A DNA stretch of 64,000 nucleotides from Amoebophrya sp. A120. Taxonomy: Eukaryota; Sar; Dinophyceae; Syndiniales; Amoebophryaceae. Position 1 is the first letter of the stretch; each line of letters starts with the position of its first letter. Position numbers and translations under genes: made by a program. The notes beneath the pieces were generated by a model. It worked only from the letters and a program-made list of their open reading frames with translations, ran no database searches and was not told where the DNA came from. The stretch spans positions 1,753,984 to 1,817,983 of the forward strand of contig CAJINV010000014.1 of the NCBI GenBank assembly GCA_905178155.1, given 5' to 3'. This document shows, piece by piece, positions 23,801 to 35,400 of this stretch.

Positions 23801-24602
23801 TTGCCGTCGGGGTCGTTGCCGTCGGCGTCGTTGCCGTCGGGGTCGTTGCCGTCGGGGTCGTTGCCGTCGGGGTCGTTGCCGTCGGGGTCGTTGCCGTCGG
23901 GGTCGTTGCCGTCGGGGTCGTTGCCGTCGGGGTCGTTGCCGTCGGGGTCGTTGCCGTCGGGGTCGTTGCCGTCGGGGTCGTTGCCGTCGGGGTCGTTGCC
24001 GTCGGGGTCGTTGCCGTCGGGGTCGTTGCCGTCGGGGTCGTTGCCGTCGGGGTCGTTGCCGTCGGGGTCGTTGCCGTCGGGGTCGTTGCCGTCGGGGTCG
24101 TTGCCGTCGGTGTCGGCAGCAGGGATGATGCTGTGACAGCTTCGGGTTCGGCTGCTGAAGATGCATGGGAGATGCTAACTGCAGGATGGGTAGTAATTAT
24201 TCTAGTTTTTCCGACCGCTTCTGCCGTTCTTCTTGGTGAAGGACTGGGGGCGCTATCACTAGAAGACGCAGTTGGGACACGACGACTCGCGGACTCCCCC
24301 TTCTCCTGTTGCAGGAAGGACGAGGACGCTGGGGAAGGATTTGTTCTACTTGCCGCATTAGTAGCTGACGAAGTGCTACTGGTACTGGGAGAAACACCAA
24401 ATAGGACATGATCCCAAAGTTGATGGCCATCATTATCATGTTGTCGTGTAGCCCCCTCGATGTTTTTGATATGATCCGCACTACCACTACCTGTGTCGAC
24501 GTCGCGGCTGTGCGGCGGCGCAACCGCCCTGGAATTATCGATCTGCGACGCAGCTTTCTTGGGTTCTTCGCTGTTTTCTTCATCGGGAATAAATCCCAAC
24601 AT
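14884..24602 (-). CDS. Gene A: long EF-hand protein with C-terminal membrane segment
   Basis: Exon 1 is 24602-22912; thirteen introners follow down to 18186; the C-terminal part lies in 18180-14884. Joined frames hold from 24602 to 16917. EF loops include DENHDGLVTKQE and DRNDDGEVSEAE, with weaker ones such as SDGRIDFDE. The N-terminal region has about 21 PTATT repeats; a TDAPS-type stalk and polyglycine precede a hydrophobic stretch. A His-rich region (HHHHGGEHDQHH) and a C-terminal hydrophobic segment (VVPVSAFFLLLVAVFG) follow. Oddities: an in-frame TAG at 23676-23678, a frame change at 16917-16945, and a TGA just before the 24602 Met beyond which a hydrophobic signal-like ORF (24603-24852) continues in frame. 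It is a tandem paralogue of gene B. Function unknown; calcium binding is inferred. Confidence 0.75.
17450..17625 (-). repeat. Coding minisatellite (TDAPS-type)
   Basis: Units of 15-18 bp, agtgctgggagcgtc with variants, encode STDAPS-like repeats in gene A. They form a Ser/Thr/Pro-rich stalk probably open to O-glycosylation (inference). Confidence 0.85.
18186..18454. mobile_element. Introner element, family B
   Basis: TSD gtaac on both sides (18181-18185 and 18455-18459). It splits the EF loop DENHDGLVT|KQE; removal restores it. Confidence 0.9.
18747..19010. mobile_element. Introner element, family B
   Basis: TSD aggcg at 18742-18746 and 19011-19015. The core tctgggtctgg is inverted at the other end. 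Removal joins GEMSP to PDLTE. Confidence 0.9.
19055..19331. mobile_element. Introner element, family G
   Basis: Ends tatgcaagaaaaaaagg and ttttttctttgcata. TSD is weak (catcc/catgt). Removal joins NPGDM to PLPSN in frame. Confidence 0.8.
19375..19690. mobile_element. Introner element, family C
   Basis: TSD acggg at 19370-19374 and 19691-19695. Ends tatggaactgtcagg and cctgacacatccata. Removal joins KLDPP to FGSGG. Confidence 0.9.
19926..20212. mobile_element. Introner element, family B
   Basis: TSD tcggc/tcgcc. Removal joins PYYGD to GVLQKDEF in frame. Confidence 0.85.
20316..20469. mobile_element. Introner element, family A-like
   Basis: Ends tatgcaaaatcaatc and gatagttttacaatggata. The short repeat taca(t) flanks both ends. 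Removal joins EVDMY to NIPDD. Confidence 0.75.
20660..20921. mobile_element. Introner element, family B
   Basis: TSD gtgtt at 20655-20659 and 20922-20926. Removal joins HTKEH to PIITK in frame. Confidence 0.9.
20965..21271. mobile_element. Introner element, family C, abutting a second element
   Basis: TSD ccggg at 20960-20964 and 21272-21276. Ends tatggaagtgtcagg and inverse. Only 21272-21278 separates it from the next introner. Confidence 0.9.
21279..21666. mobile_element. Introner element, family A-like (388 bp)
   Basis: Inverted ends tatcctgtgtaaaaactt and ttttctacacaggata. TSD gggt on both sides. Removing it and its neighbour joins ETWNP to AEKYN in frame. Confidence 0.8.
21712..21958. 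mobile_element. Introner element, family F
   Basis: Ends tatgagagtgcaaaaactc and a diverged inverse finishing tatcata. TSD ctgc(g/t). Removal joins LDPNTA to AHGDV. Confidence 0.75.
21999..22317. mobile_element. Introner element, family B
   Basis: TSD tcctg at 21994-21998 and 22318-22322. Diverged family B core (gtctgggtgtgg). Removal joins LKIDQ to EIHGQ. Confidence 0.85.
22354..22539. mobile_element. Introner element, family A-like
   Basis: Ends tatcgagtgcacaagta and cgatacttttgcaatgcata. A short flanking repeat atg(t) is present. Removal joins AALQD to MINDD in frame. Confidence 0.75.
22646..22911. mobile_element. Introner element, family B
   Basis: TSD ttgtc at 22641-22645 and 22912-22916. 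Removal joins DQYMD to KVAEQ. Confidence 0.9.
23800..24115 (-). repeat. 15-bp coding minisatellite, about 21 units
   Basis: The unit ttgccgtcggggtcg is repeated almost without change and encodes PTATT in gene A. Its GC-rich 15-bp period leaves several frames open on both strands; only the minus frame continues into conserved sequence. Confidence 0.95.
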
Positions 24603-26424
24603 TCACATGTCTCTTGCTGTCGACGTTTTGCTGACTCCGGACACGAAAATGAGATGGTGGTAACCAAGCTGGAGACCAAAGTTCCTGCTAGTGTGGTAGA
24701 AGTCCTTGTTACCGGACAATGTGGATCTTGTTTTGGGTGATGAGCTAGAACTGGTAGAAGTCAGTAGCACCAGGAGGAGGTGCACAAGCAGTCCTGAAGC
24801 CGTCGTAGCAAAAAGCGTGGCTCTGAAAATGATCCGGCAGAACTTGTGCATCGTCGCTACTCGGCTGAAGGAGTAATAAAAGAACCCGCGGCTGTCCAGA
24901 GCACTATCCACCAGAAGCACACAGCGCTGCAGCAGCGGTATGAAGGCATGAAAACGGCCTTGGCCAGCCCCAACTCCGCGCAGCCCAAGAAAGGAATCCC
25001 GACGCCGGTACAAGAATGCGGACAGAAGAGTGCTGGCGACGGAGCGAATGGTTTTGCGGCTGCGATGCAATCCTGCTGGAAGACTGGAGCTGCAGTTGCT
25101 GCTCCGGCGTCGCTTTCTTGGTCGTTTCATGATGCCGGGTGTGGTACTCGCTTGGTGTCTGCTTATTGTGCTCTTCGCATGAAAAGCCACCCACGCTTGT
25201 TGCGGCAGTAAAAAAAACGCCGCACCACGGGGCTTGTTCCACCTCGGACCACAGGCTACACAAATAATAAATCTGCAGGGTTCAATCCTTCCCGGTTCGT
25301 CCTTTTGTTCTACCTGCCACCCGCTCGACCAAAAATGCGTGCGCGCCTCGATATAGAAGGCAAAGTGTGATCATAAATACTTAGTGCGAACAAGACTCCT
25401 GCAGATTTCACAGTAATTATCTTCCCATAATATCATTGGTAAGTTAGTACATTCTATTTGGCTTCAAACATAGGAAGACCTCGCTCGACGCCAACGGACA
25501 ACGGTCGTTGGCGTTGGCTTTTACAAATTGAAATCAATGTTTCAGCTGAGGAAAGAACAAGATTACGAGCCGAACTTGCGAGAACCATGTCGAAACGAAG
25601 CGAAGACATACAAAACTACGACGAAAGAAGTTTATATTCGAACGTCCAGGACGTGGACGTCGCGATCGTCTACTCCAGGAAAGAGCTATCAGAACCCTCG
25701 CGATCGTCTCGATTCGCTCATAGCGAGCAGGACCAGCTGCAGCTGCACTAGGACGACGAGAGTAAGCGATTTCTTTTTCGCTTTCAAAACTTGCTGAGAA
25801 TCTGTAAGAATTCCAGTACGATGGATGACTACGATTTTTGCGAATCATTTATAGATACTGATTCACTGCAGTTTCGGCACAGATGAAATAGCAATCACGA
25901 CTCCGATTTCCCTTGACGAAAGACGAAGAGTGCAGGGCTGCAAGTGCAACTGTACTTACTTTCTGTGAAAATGCAATCGCTTCTGTTCTGAACATATGAG
26001 CCGTATGAGAAGAACAGGCTGCCCGCGACCATGGTAGTGCAAGTGCTGCAACAAACTCGGTTTCATTTCATATCCCAGATATGTCGTCAGGCGCTTGTTA
26101 GATTTAGTTCATCTTACATCACGACCACAACATTGACGTTGATCGAGGAAAGAGCAAGACTGCATGCTTGCTTTTGTCGCTTGTCTTGTTCTTGGGGGAT
26201 CATTTGTACAGAAAAATAGAAGGTGATATCTGGGCGGGAATCAATAGCAATACCATTGTACAGGAGAAACTTGAACAGAACGATTGTTGAGCTAAATTGA
26301 CATAACTACTTCTTGAAAAGGTCGATTTTCTTTATTACAAGATGAAGATGATTGATGTAGAAGTTGAAGCATTCGAAGGCGGTCTTAGTTTCCTAGTTGT
26401 AGATAAAGCATCAACACCTACTCT
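24603..26424. other. Intergenic between genes A and B, with possible gene A 5' exon
   Basis: 24603-24852 (minus) reads MHKFCRII then a hydrophobic run (LLVHLLLVLLTSTS), comparable in place to the N-terminal membrane segment of gene B. It ends in TGA directly before the 24602 Met. A GT-AG intron could bridge it, but I cannot fix one. 25191-26424 shows no gene. Confidence 0.4.
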
Positions 26425-29400
26425 TCAAAGATTCACTGAAAGAACTCGCTTGTCGTCTTCCGGTCGAGCAGCTGGCAACACATCACCGACTCCGGTTGCT
26501 GGAGCTTCTGGCTCGTCTCCTACCGGCCAGGAGAGGGCCACGTGTGGCGTCGAGTGGAGGTCCGCGTCATTTTCATCTTCCGCTGGAGCTATTTTTTGAT
26601 GTGACATGCTGCTCGTCCTCGTCCCCTTGAAAGAACTGCTAGCACATGCGAAAGTGGTCCTACTTGTGCGAGTTGTTATTCCTTCGGTCGTTGGCGCCGA
26701 ATTTGAAGACGTAGCGGCGCCCTGCTGCGGTTCAGCTTGTTCTTGCCGTCCCCATTGTGGTTGTACTTGCGGACCCGTCAAGCCGCACCTTGGCCTTGCT
26801 AGAAGAAAAGCTGCCAAGATCAACAGAAGAAACGCGCCGAGGAGCATGACCACCTCAATGTCGCCGTCGCCCACCTGCAGCCTGCCGGTGCTAAATGGGT
26901 TTACCGCGGAGGCGTCATGGTTGTCTGCAGTAAGTGCACTGGCGGCGCTCTGGTCAGATGTTCGCTGCCAGAAGTCGGAGCTGGGGATGTTTTCGGCACT
27001 CCGGCGGTGCTGCGGAGCCCTGGTGATCTTCTTGCTGCCCCGCAACGCTACTTTATTCGAACTACTAGACTGGTGGTGATACTCGCGGCCCGACTCTGCC
27101 TGCGTCGTCGTCGTCGTCGTCAAGGCCGCGCTCACTTCGCTGATAAGACCTTGCTGCGACTGCGGGGCGTGGTCTGCAACCTGTAGAAAACTTTCTTGTT
27201 CGAGGGTAGTGCCAACAGGGTCGGCTTGGGAATTTGCGTCTTCCTTTTTATCCTCATCGCCGGACACTACAGCTGGAAGCTCTTGCTCTCCTCCCGTCGC
27301 CAAAGGGCCGCCAGGTGCTTGCTTCTCGCCCGTATTTCTCGCATCCGGCGGCCCGACTGCCAGCCAGTCCTCTCCGAAAGCGGTCGGCGGCGTAGCGCTG
27401 ATCTCCTTGAGCTGAAGGGCGGAAGCCGAGGCTGAAGAAGCAGAAGACGCAGCCCTTTTCCGTCTCCTCGCCGGGCGGGCCCGCGCTTCTTCGTCCGCAT
27501 CGACAGTGACACGCACACTCATGGAATCTTTCACGAGACCGCCACTTTGCTTTCCTCCTGCGGCTGCCCCCGCTTTGGGCCAGTGTTGCTGCAGTTGCCC
27601 AGCGCCACCACCACTGGTGCCTGCTAGTGGCCCGCCTTGGTCGTGTGGGTGCGCGTCGTCGGGAAAAGTGGACTGCAGGCCACTATTTGACACAGGATCA
27701 CGATGATCAGGCACCCCACCACCCAATTCATTTTCTTCATCCGCATCTCGCTCGCCGTTGTCGTACCACACTTTCTCCTTCGCCTTCAGCTCTGCAACCG
27801 GTTTTTTGGATGGAGCAGAGTTGTAGGGCTTCTCCCGACCCGGTATTGGCGTGGCCTTCGTCTTGTTCGTCTTCCGAGCTGCCGCGGCCAAGATCGCGAC
27901 ACCTCCGGCGCCAAGGCCGTATGCATTCTAAAAGCGTATGGGCCTGCTCCTGGGATAAAATGCGACCTCGTGATCCTCAATCTACATCGTGGCGCACCAC
28001 CAACTTGTCAAAGAACACTGTCATGCCTACCTAACAGCAGGGGCTGCCCGTTGGAAATCTGTCACACACCGAGCCTTAGCGCTTCTAATGGTCTGATGTA
28101 TAGCATGCTTTCGGTTGCGATGCATAAGAATACCTGGAACTGTGGCGCGCTCGACCGAATTACTCAAAAGCGCCCCCTACATAGCAAAGCCAGCTCCTCG
28201 CTCTCCGGTAGACCCAGACACATTTAGAGTCGATAGGGCGCCAGCGCCGGCAGCAACTTTGGCCGCAGCGGGAAGACCTGAAGCATTCCCCTCATCCTGC
28301 CCGTTTGTGTGTGCAATATCTCCCTCGGGCGCCTCGCCCGCGGTTGTTTCTGGTGCTGGCGCAGGGGTGGCTGGCGCTGGTGCTGGAGTCGGGCCGGTTG
28401 TTTCTGGTGCTGGCGAAGTGGTGGCTGACGCTGGTGCTGGAGAGGGGCTGTCGTGTTCTGGTGCTGGCGAAGTGGTGGCTGACGCTGGTGCTGGAGAGGG
28501 GCTGTCGTGTTCTGGTGCTGGCGATTCATCTGCTGGTGGTGGGTTGGTGCGTGAAGGTTCTACAACTGCTGGAGCGTCTGTCGTGGCGACAACCTATCCA
28601 TCGCAAATAAGTCTGGGTCTGGAAACTTGTGATACGGAAATATAAACGACTGAAACACGACTTGCGAGCGCAGCCAAGCACGACAATTGGAGAGCCCTCC
28701 CTTATGCGCGTGACAAAGTCCATCTATATTTGTATTTCCCTGACAAAAGAGAACGCGCTTTTGCCGTTCATGCAATGCAAATTTTCCAGATCGAGTACCA
28801 GACAAACATGACAAATTCAAGTTCCAACGTTCCAGACCCAAGAAACAGATGTACAATACGTACGTCCTTCGCGTTCACGATGTCGTCGTAGTGTTCGTCG
28901 TTGTATGCATTGCAAGCGTGTCTGGGTCCTTGATATTATCATCGCTACGCCAAAAGGAAAAGATGAGTACGTGTACGAATGACGCCGAGCGGGACGAGCT
29001 GGCCACTATGCGCATACGCATCCAGGAGAAGCCGTGCCTTTACATGACAGAGAAGCAGTGCCAGTGCTCTTTGGCAGCATGCAATTGCACAAAGTACAGA
29101 AGTACGGCGCGCGTTCCGCATTACAAATACAAGTCATGCCATCATCGACATCACCAAGACATATTTGCAGTGGATACGTTGCGATCCATCCCGTTTTGGC
29201 CGAAGTACCGCTCGTACTCCTCCTTGGTGATTTTGCCGTCGCCAATATGCATTGCAAAACTAATATCTTCCGCATCGCAGTGCCAGTAGTGGCAACCTTC
29301 ATTATGCAATGTCGCGGCAAACTTTATTTATGCAAAACGAAAAGCTGAACTTGTCATGCAGATTCATGTCAGGCACAGGCGCACGCGCAGACCTGCCATG

Positions 29401-32400
29401 CAAAGGCTGCAATCTATGAAGTTGTACCGGAGCGATTGATATGCTTTTGCACAGGAACAAGATCATACCCATGATCTCCGTCCACCAGTTTGAACCGCTC
29501 GTCCCCGGCATGGCCTTCCCCCGCAACGCCGAAGATACCCGGTCCACCGCGTCCACCTGCCTCGCTTGCTTATGGGGTTGTCAAACGTTACACTCTCAAC
29601 AACTGTTGCATAAATCTGTGATGCAAGATGAATAGAAAACGCGACCCTTGCGCATCTTCCTTGGATTACAGGTTTGGCACGGAGACGGACGATTCTCTAT
29701 GGTATCTTTATTTAGCGAGTTCTTGTTCAGAACTTGCCATGCGAAGCCGCTTGCTCGTGTAGATGCGAACCATGAAGATGCTCGCGTTGCATCACAACTC
29801 ATGTAACAATTGAGAGTGTAACGCTTGAAATAAGTGCCATATTGTCACGTCGTCGAGTCTGACCGATCCGTCAGGATCTTTCGGCAGCTCCTCCCAGCTA
29901 ACCACCCCTACGCCCTGCGGATCAATATCAGAAGAAAATCATCATGTACCATGCACATACAAATTCCACTCGTGCGTCACCAATTCAATTTGCTGCTAGT
30001 ACGAAGCTAAGTAGCGACGCTAGGTTGTTGGAAGAAGTTGTCATACATGTCTTCGTACATGCGCGGTACATTGGTACTACCCTTTCATTGCATAATCCTT
30101 ACCGAGAGGGCTGACACCTAGGGCACCCTCTTGCAAAAGGTTCGGGTTGTGCGGCGTATCTGTTTCGGCGTAGCCAGCACGCACGGTGTCCTGCCAGAAG
30201 TCGAAACCTTTGTCGGGTTATCCCGCGCAAAAGCAATATCCTACTCGTACTAGAAATTTCATTTCGTGCATACTTGCATGACCGATGGACCGATCTGCTT
30301 CTGTAACCCGCTTTCAGTCGTACGCTTCTACCGGAATCGGCATGAAAAAGGCTCCTGAAGAAACTGAAACTGAAAGGCTATCTCGTCGCGCTGCCAAAAA
30401 AAAAACTATATGCGAATGCGGTCTGTAGTACTGGTAGTACGAAGAAGATATAATGATATTTGCAATGCATACGGGCGGAGGCTCCACGATATGGAAGTGC
30501 CAGAATCGAAATTGACAAAATCGAAAAATTTGTGATGCATAAAATCGATGCCAGGTGGGGCCTCAGTTTCCAAGTGGCGCATAACAAATTGCGGGAGCAC
30601 CCAAATCCAGTCTGTCATGCTGTTTGGGCAAAGAAGACTGCTACTGTCGTGCTACTCTGGCACCACGTTGCATAAGCCTAATCAGGCTTGCAATCGGTCT
30701 CATTTGCCTGCTCCCCAATACAGGCCTGCAGTGTCTAGCATCTTATGCATCACAAACTTTTCGACTTTGTCGATTTCGATCCTGACACCCCCATACACGA
30801 ACGCCGGAAAGTTGTCGTCGGTGTTGCCGATGCTCAAGTATATCGAATGTAAAAATGTCTGGGTCTGGAAGAATGCAACTTGTCATGCTAGATCTGAAGC
30901 ATGCAAAAATCTGTGTTGCATGATTGCCAAAAGTCGTCCAGTTTTGACCAAGTCGGGAGGCAGTTTCTCATGCAGGATAGGCATGAGAAAGATCGCACAG
31001 AATCTGTCATGCTAGGCCCTGCATTCCAGACCTCATGGGTCATGGAAAAGCTGCATGACAAGTCGCGCATTCTTCCAGACCCAGACATTTTTCCATTTGA
31101 TAAAGTATGAGAGTGCGCAATCTCCCGCCCCTCGTTTGATGTATAAGCAGAACATGAACAACAATCCCGCTATTCGCCTTCAAAACAATCTGTTTACTGC
31201 ACAGTGCCAAGAACCTTTAGAAGAACACGAAACAAACCTGTAAATGTTGCGTCATGCCGATGTAGTGGTGCAATATGGAGAGTACAAATGCGTGGCGTTG
31301 CTTGCGTTGCTGCTCATGCCCTTCAAATCGGAGGGAGGGGGAGTTCTTGCGCACCCTCATACAGGCCCGAATTTGGCACGGAATTCCTCTTGGGTGACAA
31401 TTCCGTCGTGGTCCTGGTCTACAAAGTTGGTCTATGGCAGTGGACAAATAATTATAATCCCTTTCCCACAACTCCTTCGCATATCATGCAGCAAAAAGTG
31501 GATCACTTAGGGTGCCTGCTAATCGTGACAAAGACAAATGCAATGAATTTGTCATGGTTAATAGAAAGAGGCTACATCTTTTTCTCTGCTATTGTCTCTG
31601 TTGCTCTTGCTGGAGCTACTGCTGGTGGTCATGCACCACTACAAACAAAGGGAAAGAACACAAACAAGGCGAGTAGTTCTTGATGTAGAAATTGCCCACT
31701 ATCATATGAACCGCTGCTGCATCACGTCTGGCGTTGTCTCCTGGTTGCCGAAGATGGTGTAAACTGAATTCGGTATTCCATCATGGAAGTCGGTGTCGTG
31801 CGCGAGGCGCGTCGCTTCCTCAATGGAGATCCCCTCCACGCCTGGTTTAGGAGGGTCGGCGTCTCGGGCCTTCAATTCGTCCCAGGCGATAAGAACATCG
31901 TAATTGTTAATAAAGTGCGTGTTTGGGAGGTTGATCTTATTCCAAAACTGCTGCTGGCGCGGCGTGATGGCCGGCGGTGTCTCCCCGTCGTCGTTCATGG
32001 TCGGGCATCCTGTGCAAATGTATCGTACTCGTAGCCATTGCAATCGTGCGTCGTTAAATTTATCTTTCTTATTCTTGAGGCAAATCTGCATTAAATACAG
32101 ATCGCATTTCTCATGCTGATGAAATTCAAATTTGCAATGCAATTTATATATGTATACGGATACTTTTGCACCGCATATCGGGAGCAGGTTCGCTGGAACG
32201 GGAAGCGCCAACTGTCCCGGTCGCTGGGTATTGGGTCGGAGATGCAGGTCGTTTTTCACACTGTCGCTGACTTTATCCTGGAAAAAACACCCATCCCCAT
32301 CCATTTTTTGCATGACAAATTTATGCATGTTTTGCATGACAAATTGGATGGGGATGGGTGTTTTTTCCTGGATAGACTTCTCCCGGCTTCTCCAACGCTT

Positions 32401-35400
32401 TCAGACTGATTTCCCCTTGCTTGTGGCCAGGTTCTAGTTTCTTCAGCTCGTCCCAGAGATCCGGACTGCCTTTCCACTGCGACCTCTTCAGCATATAGAC
32501 GCCTCAGTTTGGAAATTTGAAGATCAACTTGCAAATTACACATAAACTGCAATCGCAAGTAGTAAAACACCACTCAGAAGATGAGAGATGAGTGTCTACT
32601 GCTGTGTTACACTGCAAACAATCGAACCAGATTCGCGGCCTGAGTGGACTCCTGCATGGGAAAGTAGATGCTGAGGAGCATGACAAAAGTGGTTGCTGCT
32701 CTTGCTCGAAGCGTCAGCGTCACGTGACTTTCCGCATGATTTAGAAAATCTGTCATGCGCACCAGTTCAAAATTGAAATTATGGACACAGACCTAGACGA
32801 CAATTTCGGTTTTTTGCATCGCAAATCTTTTCAACTTTGTCAATTTCCAGTGTGGCGCGTTCGTACAAAACTCCGTCGCCGTAGTAGGGGCCGTCTTTAT
32901 CTCCCGCTTCCTTGCCCTCCATCACTGCTTCCGCCAGGTCGGCACGCGTCAGATCGTCAGGGATGTCCACTTCGCCGTATGCATTGCAAATGGGTTTGGC
33001 TCTGGAAATAACTGGAGACGCGGAGATGTGAAGATTGATTGGAACAGTTCCAGTTGTGACTGTGAGTGCAACCAAGCATGGTGGTCTACTTAAGCATAAT
33101 GCGCAACCGCATTCTTGCATGACACCAAGTCGCATTTTTGCATGATCTAATATGCTTATCGCGCAAGCGCATGACGTCAAGTCGCACTTTTGCACGACAC
33201 TAGAACGAGAAGCTACTTTCGTGTCGGTCATGCAATAGTTATAGATCTTTCGAATTCGACAGTGCTAGACAGGCATGACAAGCTTCAGGTTATTTCCAGA
33301 CCCAAGGCAGGCGCATTTGCAATGCATATATTATCGTCCCCCGCTATGTCGTCGTTGAAATGCTATATAGAAGGGCTCTCAAACTACGTTACACGGATCG
33401 TTGTCGCATGATTTTGTGAAGATTCACGAGTAACAAGCAGGAGGGAAAGCGGAGAGCTTGCGCGCGTTGCGCGCCAGATTATTTGACACGGAGCATATTT
33501 CCAATCGCAATTACATTTAGCGCGCCGAGAACTTGTCAACACGCGAGGTAGCTTCCTCGTGTGGACGAGGGTGAAGGTGATAGTATCCAGGAAAAAACAC
33601 CCATTCCCATCCAATTTGTGATGCAAAACATGCATAAAATGCACTATTTGCAATGCAAAAAATGGATGGGGATGGGTGTTTTTTCCTGGATAGATAGTGA
33701 CTCATCTGCATGACACATCATGTTGTAAGAACGATTAATAGAACGTTTGAGAAAGCCATATGCTTCTGCATCGACGCCTTGGCCTCCTCCGCGGTCGGTG
33801 CGTGCCCCTCGTCGCCGGGCTCTCCCGTTTCGTAGTCCTCGGGGAGCACAATGCCGTCCAGCGTGGCTTTGGTAAGCACAGGGTGGGTCCGTTTGTACTA
33901 ATCGTCAGTGTTGTACGACTCGTTCGGGTTCCAGGTTTCCTCCGCGTTAGAGAGGTCTCTGTTCTCGCTCGTATCCACAGAAAATTTCCCTCATCAGTAG
34001 TACAATTTTTGCCGCGGTCCCTGCATGATGAAACGAAAATTTGCCTGCTTCAGTCTCATTCTGCATGACACGTGGCACGGTCGAAGCTGGGAAAGATTGT
34101 GACGCATTTTGTACGTGTGGGGGAAATTTAAATTGAAATTTGTATTGCATACATCGTGTTCTGACCGTGCACCTCCCCTGGGGGATCAAATTGTGACAGA
34201 TGGTCGCTCATGCACTGCAAAAGAACTGTCGACTTCGTACTTAAATCGCAATCATACGAACACAAGAGTAGATCTGCCTTCTTGTGTAAGAACTCTGCAT
34301 GAACAAGACACGTTTTCATTTTTTTTTGCACTAAAATTTGTCATGCGATGATTTTTTCTATTAGCACGATGTCGTTACTTTTGTAGTCATGCTGCATATC
34401 GTTTATCATGTCCACCAAGGCTGACTGCTGAATGGGGTTCATTTTCGTGTCGTCGATTGGGGGATCCTTGTCTGGGTCAAACGCACCGTCGGGAAACTGC
34501 TCTTGAATGTGTTGGAAAAACTGATGTCTCAGCGCGTCCTTCACGTTTTCCTGGGTAATACGACCTTCCTATGGATGTGTCAGAGTTGAAATCGACAAGG
34601 TTGAGATAATTTGTTATGCATAAAATGGATGCGAGTTGGAGCCCAGTTTCCAAGTGGCGCATGACAAATCTCGGCGGTCCCTAAATCCAGCCTGTCATGC
34701 TGTTTAGGCAAAGAAGAGCGATTTTCTGATGCTACTTTAGCAGCTCGAGCTGTAACAACCCCAAACAGGCTTACAATCGGCCTCACTTGCCTGCTCTGCA
34801 ACACACGTACCGCGGGCCATGCATTTTATGCATTGCAAATTATCTCAACTTTGACGATTTCAAGCCTGACGCTTCCATACTTCCGGGAAGGCGGCTAAAA
34901 ATTCCTGGTGGGAAACTTTGCCATCCTTGGAGGTGTATGAACTGCAAAAGTATCGTATTCGTATAAATGCATTACAAATTTCCTCAGCATGAGAAATAAA
35001 ATTTGTAATGCAGATTTACCTTAACAAAAGGATTTGTAATGCATGATTGCAATACGAGTACGATACTTTTGCACAGGATAAGGTGTCGAGCCAGGTGATC
35101 AGCCCCTGTGCCTTGCTGTTGATGTCGTCGCTTGTCCCGCCGAACAGCTTCTCGGTGAACTCCGCAGGGCTGATGTAGTCGTCGTTCAGGTCCGTATCTT
35201 GGTCGGGTGCACCAGCGAGCGTTCCAAACGAATACTGATCTGGATTCGACGCAGCTGCCGCTTGATTCCCGATCTGATCCAGCACGGATGCGTCCATGTC
35301 GTCGAACCCCAGGTCCTCCGTGTACATCTTTTGCAGCGCTTCTGTTGTGATGCCCTTCGGAAACTGCGCTTCGAATTCTTCCTGTGAAATGTCGCTGTCG

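Noticed and set aside
23793-24411. Plus-strand ORFs through the 15-bp minisatellite (VAVGV-type and SLPSG-type repeats)
   Set aside because: A 15-bp period keeps several frames open. Only the minus frame continues into sequence conserved with gene B.
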